Source: Selaginella tamariscina (Eukaryota; Streptophyta; Lycopodiopsida; Selaginellales; Selaginellaceae). Taken from it: a stretch of 64,000 bases of DNA. Made by a program: the position numbers and the translations under genes. Under the pieces are notes generated by a model. The model was not told the DNA's origin, made no database searches, and worked only from the letters and a program-made list of their open reading frames with translations. Position 1 is the first letter of the stretch; each line of letters opens with the position of its first letter. Location of the stretch: NCBI GenBank assembly GCA_003024785.1, contig PUQB01000609.1, positions 1-64,000 of the forward strand, given 5' to 3'. Below, piece after piece: positions 58,755-64,000 of the stretch.

Positions 58755-61115
58755 TGTGACCATGAGAAATACACTAATATGATGGTTAAAAATCAAAATA
58801 ATGGACGAGAAAGGAATTGCACACAAAATCCCTAACACTATTCATAGATACAAAGACTTATATTCAAAGTTGCAATGCGATCCTGGCAAATCAATTAGCT
58901 GAGATCTAATACCTCATATCTCCAAGTCACTCATTTGCTCTAACACTCCCCCCTCAAGTTGCAATGCCAAGATCACTATGCAACTTGCAAAACTTGGTTT
59001 CTCCAAGTACTTTCATGAATAAATCAACAAGTTGTTTGTCAGAAGGAAGGTACTCCAATGTGAATTCTCCAATAGCTACTCGCTCCCTAATAAAATTGTC
59101 AGAGTTTTAACCGGAAGGGCCAACACGTGGCTGCCAAGTGGCCATCCGGCGTCATCACCCTATGTGAGCAATGCTAAGTCTTCTAAAGTAACCCTAAAAG
59201 TCTGACTCAAAGGCCAATTAGGTAAAAGACTTAGAGTCCTACTCTAAGTCCCCTAGAATGACCATCCCCTAAACCCTAGAGTAGACTTTAGGATCCTGTC
59301 CCAGTAGACCTAGACAGGCTCATGCCCTAACCTCATAGAGGAGATGTGTCTCACACATACCCCCATGATAGAGCTAATGTCACTTATCCCTTGAGGAATT
59401 ACCCTCATCCAGGAGTATAACCCCTTTAGGGCGACAAGGGTGCCCTAAACCATGACTAACCCTAAGGGTTTGAGTGGCCAAGTCATACCTAGACTTAGGG
59501 CTAGTACTTAATGAGGACACAAGTGTGCACTGTAGGCAGACACAAGTGTTCTGCTAAGTAAATTCCTTAAGGCTAGGTTTGGATAACCCTAAGTACATGA
59601 CCTTGCGAATGCCTCACAAAAGGGCTCATGCTAACAAGCTTAGGTTGTTCAACCCTTGGATTCCAAGGAGAACACTTGCCTAGCTAAGTGTGCCAAAGCA
59701 CACTTAGTTACAAGACCTAACCTCCCTTGAGTGGATGCCCAAGGCTTAGCACCCTAGTGCAAGTACAAGCATGCCTGTTTGCTAGAGTATCCAACCCTTG
59801 GTGACAAACCCATGTCACAACCCCAAAAGGCGTGCCTCGGGCGTGGTATTGTGTGACGTCTAGTTCAATGTCACATCTCCATGTGACACTACCTTCCATG
59901 GTGTGGGCTATCATGCCATAAACCCTTAGATTCAAGAGTTGCACCAAGTGCCACAAACGTGGCTCCTAAATGCCAACTCTAGAACCCCTTAATTATCCCT
60001 TAGGAACTCGATAAGGAAACCCTGTCAACCAAGAACTCACGACCACAGTTGGACAAGGACACAAACGTGCCTTGCTTAGCTATGAGTGTTGCTCTTAACT
60101 TGACGTGGAGGAGGAGGCTAGAAACAAGCCTCAACCTCTGACCCTTTGAAACGTGCATTCTAACAAGACCTCCCAGGCATGGATTCGCCAACGTTAAGGA
60201 TAAGTTACCCCGAAGGTGGGACGCACCCCTGTTATTTGGAAGTTGAGGTGGCACAATAGAGAGTTGTACCTTAACGACACAAGTTAAAGCTTGCACCGGC
60301 AGAAGAGCAACGAACTCAGTCATGAACCCAGGAGCTCTCCTACATACTCTACCTTATTTATGTGACAGAGCCCCCCCCCCCCCTTCTTTTTTGTTTACAT
60401 AAGTGGGCTGGCACGGAATCTCATCCTCAAAGGGAATATACTTGGTGAGTTAATTAATGACCCATTAACCCTTAAACCCTAACCTGAGGGGTTTAGGGCA
60501 ACCCTAGGGTTAGGTCAACCCTAGGGTGTTTCTACCCATATCTGACATGCCGAACTCACTAGAACCACCCAAAACCTAATCGAGACACGAAAAATTAAGG
60601 TAAGAGTTCTCTAAATGGAAGTGCTAGCTTTGCTTAGAGTTTCTTGCAAATACTTAATGACACCCGGCCGGACCATCACTAGATATCCAAGTGCATTAAG
60701 CGGGCATTGTTCTTCTACACCTAGGGCTTATCAACATAGTTCAGTAGGTAACAATAGTCAACGTTTAAAGTAAAGAAGAGTCATAGTAAAAATTATGACA
60801 AAAATGATGTTGAAGGTTAATCATGTGTTTTGTATGTGCATGTTGAATGGGATTCCTAGATATAGCAATGAAGCTCTTGTTGTCGCAATGAAGTGGAGTT
60901 GGTGGTTCCTGTAGCTGTTGCAATTCCAAAAGCATCCTCTTGAGCTAGACTATTTCCTTAGTGGTTGTGGCAGTAGCAATATACTCAACTTCAACACTAG
61001 AGAGAGCCACAATTGCTTGCCTTTTGCTGAACCATGAAGTAGGTGCTTGAGACATAATGCAACACACACTTATAGTAGATTCCCAAATCGGCATCAATGA
61101 AGGCTTGCAGTTGCA
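58755..61115 (-). mobile_element. Ty1/copia 3' remnant, split by a solo LTR
   Basis: The C-terminal RNase H is in two pieces on the minus strand: FIDADLG ... EYIATATTTKEI ... SRNPIQHAHTKH...HHF (61115-60806), then IRERVAIGEFTLEYLPSDKQ and a stop in GIAT (59091-58960). GAGGGGGGAGTG, a copia polypurine tract, follows. An LTR-like TGTTAGAGC...CATTCTAG-side end spans about 58945-58755. The left LTR end abuts the PP5 pseudogene start. The upstream part of the element is missing beyond 61115. Confidence 0.78.
59097..60800 (-). mobile_element. Solo LTR with perfect target-site duplication
   Basis: 1,704 bp bounded by TGTCA (59097) and TGACA (60800), flanked by AAAAT at 59092-59096 and 60801-60805. 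Removing it and one AAAAT rejoins the copia frame exactly at HHF/IRE. It lacks any coding part. A diverged partial copy lies at 42954-44065 on the other strand. It holds degenerate CCCTAA-type text near 60465-60530 and a C run at 60370-60383. An LTR-LTR recombination origin is inferred. Confidence 0.88.
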
Positions 61116-61269
61116 TAGTTTCTAAGCTTATTCTTTGTCAATTCCAAGAAAGCCTGAGCCACAACAAATGAACTTTATTTGAACATATCAACACCAGGTT
61201 TTTTGTAGAAATGCAAATTCATTACAAAGCAATACATTCAAGCAATGATTGACACGTTAAACAACAAAT

Positions 61270-61860
61270 TTCCAGATATATCTTTTTTCACATCTTTTAA
61301 GCTTTTTCAGCCACGAGCATACCCTAGGAACATCGCTGATAGAGATGCTCAAGTTCACCTTTGGTTTGATAAGTTGCTCACGATTGTGAATTGTGATAGA
61401 ACTCTTTGATAGGTGCAAAACAATTGTTGTTTATTTTGTTATAGATTTGGCTATGGAGTTCAAGGCAAAGGCATGCATGAGATGCTTGGTTTGATAACCA
61501 TTGGAACAAGTCTTAATGAAATTTATACCCAAGTATTCAACTTTTCTTTTATAATTTTAAATTTTTATTTACATTATTTTATAGATATGATGACCCTTTA
61601 ACAAATTTGCATGACACTCCGTACAAATAGTGTTCCATGTGAGCAAGGATTTTCCAATGATATAAAATCAAGTCTTCGCTTGGGTCTTTTTTTAACAACA
61701 TTGGGTCTTTCTTTAGCAACATTGGACACTCTTATGATGATATAAATGAATGAAAACTTGCAAGGTAAAGTGAATTGGGAGAATGCTTTTGAAATATGAC
61801 AATCGTACAAGGATAGATGACTAACACCATGAGAATTCAACATATAAAAAATCCTTCATT
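61270..61860 (+). pseudogene. hAT transposase C-terminal fragment
   Basis: The plus strand near 61640-61790 reads VPCEQGFSNDIKSSLRLG, then TLDTLMMI-stop-MNE, then GKVNWENAFEI. CE(R/Q)GFS...IKS..R, followed by TLD.LM.I, is the hAT dimerisation signature. Upstream frames (61300-61600) are shifted. It is a separate copy from the one at 48.8-50.9 kb, on the opposite strand. Confidence 0.6.
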
Positions 61861-64000
61861 AGTTATTTTCACATCCTTTTGAAAAACAAGTTCCATGAAA
61901 AGGTGTCTTATGAATATGCCCTTTAGTTTGACAAGTTAAAGGACCCTTCAATTTATGCATTGATGATTAAACATATGATTTGCTATGTTATGTACATCCA
62001 AGACTATAATAAAATATGGTGACACTATTTCTATTACAAGTTCGTATTATGAAGTTTCTTCATGACTAAATTTGATGGAGCAAGTGTTTTGAAATCAAGG
62101 GTGACTATGAAATTTAAGCATATAAATCCTTACATGATAAGTGTGTAGCTCACTACATGAGCATGAGCATCGAGGATTGCTTTATGTCTTCATCAATCAA
62201 GGACACTTATGAATAATTAGATGAACTCATTAATAAATTATTTATTTTCTTCTTGAAGAGCTTGAACAAAATGAAGGCTCTTATAAAAGTGAAGCATGAA
62301 CTTGACTACGTAACATTGAGGTTGCATAGAATTAAGGCACTAGGTGGTTGAGCCTGCAAAGAGCTATTGAGACATTATGCAAGTGTTTAAAACAGATGTT
62401 TTGGAATCAATTCACAAAACATGCTTAAAATTTATATCAGAAACTGAGAACGTTCAAGAAAATTTAACTTTTCCACTTTTTGAGAGATATTCTAATAGTC
62501 ATGAACAACTTGAGTTTTGAGTTTTAAAAGGAAACTATTGACATCACAGTCATGACGGGGCTATGTAGAACAACCATAGTGAAGATCTAGCTCCATTATT
62601 TGGACATTAAGATTGATTATAATGCGAACTTGCTTAATAGCTGCAAATGGTGGGAGTAGGGATGGTCTTTTAGCTGCACTCATAGGTGAATAAAGGGAAA
62701 CACTTACAAAGTGTGGAGATGCTTAGACACTTGGGTGGGGAGGATTTGCAAGAAGTATTGGTTTTCCAAAAGGCATTTGCATTTATGCTTATAGATAGTA
62801 TCAAAAATATATTGCTCGAGGCTACTTTGGGTCCTCTTGCATTGATGAAGGTCTTGGATCTTATCAACCTTCTAATAGTTATGCATAATTTAAAGCATTA
62901 TAGAATTGTTGAGGTGAAAGAATTCATTGAGTTTTATGAAACATCATAATAGTTGGAAGCTAGTAAATGGATTTATCTTCATTTCTCGAGGAGTATGTTT
63001 TATGGAAACTTAAAATTATTGAAGAATGGAAGGGAAGAGACCTCATTGATATGTGAATTATTCATGGGTATCTAACTTGGATGGACAAGTTTCCCAATTT
63101 GATGAAAATTATTACAATTGGCATGATAATAATGTTGCAACACAACTAATTAAGAACATGAATTTAACAAGAGCAACATGATGAAAACAACCTTTAAGAA
63201 CAAGTTTTCCACTATGACGTCAAATGACTTATCATTTATCAATTTAGAAGGGCCACCTACAGTATTTAACTTAAAGAGAATTATTAATAAGTGAAAAGAT
63301 TCGGTTCACTACAAGCATATCTTACTATGTAAACCTTTTTATGTTTAAATGTTTTGGGACATAAACCATTTACAAATTTACAAATATGCTTAAGTTGATT
63401 TAAATTTGGGAAAACTGATTCAAGTCAATCACAACAAGTTTTTATCCCATTTAAATCTATAAATAACATGCTTTGTTATTATAATTAGTATTAATAAATT
63501 TTTATACACATGCAAATATAAATTTACATATGTAAAAACTATCATTTAAAAAAAAAACTTGAAAAATATAGTATTTAAAAAAAGAAAGAGAAAAAAGCAT
63601 ATTTTTAATTGTTGGTTTCTAGATTATAGTCTTCTCACCTGGGTAGTTTAATGTTTAATATTTAATGTTGTGATCGATGACAATTTGATTAATAACATAT
63701 AAACAAGGTTTAACAACTAAACAAATGCATAATAGAATTTTTAATTTCTGTATCTTTATTTAAATGTATACATTATTATTCATTTTAAAAGGAAAATGTA
63801 AAAAATAATTTCTTGTTTAATTAAATGAGTTAAGCTGATGTAATATATAACATAGAAAATAAAAGAACTTATAGAATGTTTTCTCTACAAATTTATAAAG
63901 TATATTTTTTAATATATACAAGTAGGGTATATGTGTACAATATATGTATGTACATCTACAAATATACATAGTATACAGTGTTTGTCTCCGTGTTTATATA
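61861..64000. other. AT-rich end region, one unexplained frame
   Basis: A plus-strand frame at 62686-62949 (MNKGKHLQSVEMLRHLGGED...) is protein-like but matches no family I recognise. 62150-62340 also has a coding-like reading (HELDYVTLRLHRIKALGG). They may be further remains of transposase coding sequence. From 63300 on I see only AT-rich text. Confidence 0.35.

Noticed and set aside
60460..60540. CCCTAAACCCTAA-like text suggesting a telomere relic
   Set aside because: It is short, imperfect and inside a solo LTR with exact borders.
1..64000. CRISPR arrays, bacterial operons or prophage
   Set aside because: Repeats are satellites, LTRs and microsatellites; genes have introns and plant-type content. 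Nothing prokaryotic is visible.

Overview
The window reads as nuclear DNA of a land plant. It carries a plastid photosystem II assembly gene (HCF136/Ycf48 type), a PPR fragment, a BLE2-like plant membrane protein gene, a nuclear-type tRNA gene and many plant LTR retrotransposons. Introns of 43-52 bp in one gene family, next to AT- and microsatellite-rich spacers, would suit a seed-free plant such as a lycophyte. That placement is a guess.

Layout. 1-2215: a tandem array of AT/CA-rich units with near-perfect GC-rich palindromes. 2225-15930: two inverted copies of a decayed HAD/FCP1-like phosphatase gene. They bracket Ty3/gypsy and Ty1/copia scraps and copy 1 of a SAM / P-loop NTPase / nuclease-like / PHD gene (8756-12041, minus). 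16190-20660: a GST fragment, a non-autonomous LTR element with a perfect target-site duplication, and a repeat of the 12.2-13.4 kb spacer. 21480-22535: truncated copy 3 of the same gene. 22560-24330: two inverted copies of the HCF136 upstream region. 24432-27110: a BLE2-like gene and a PPR fragment. 28689-31460: nine-exon HCF136. 32911-34990: a tRNA gene and a tandem duplication carrying a decayed tRNA and the last HCF136 exons. 35398-41425: a Ty3/gypsy element with a nested TRIM. 42954-44065: an LTR fragment. 44890-48646: copy 2 of the SAM/NTPase/PHD gene with its downstream block. 48840-50910: hAT transposase remains. 52208-57106: a chromodomain Ty3/gypsy element. 57867-58741: an intronless protein phosphatase 5 pseudogene. 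58755-61115: a Ty1/copia remnant split by a 1.7-kb solo LTR. 61270-64000: a second hAT remnant and AT-rich sequence.

The most interesting system is the three-copy family. Its architecture resembles Crinkler/RHS-type (NTPase plus REase-fold) proteins, with a SAM-like N-terminus and a C-terminal PHD finger, and its first exons differ between copies. All three copies are broken by single-base indels at mostly different places. HCF136 and the BLE2-like gene show the same kind of break in otherwise conserved codons. Either many genes here decayed very recently or the assembly carries indel errors; this should be settled before any gene is called dead.
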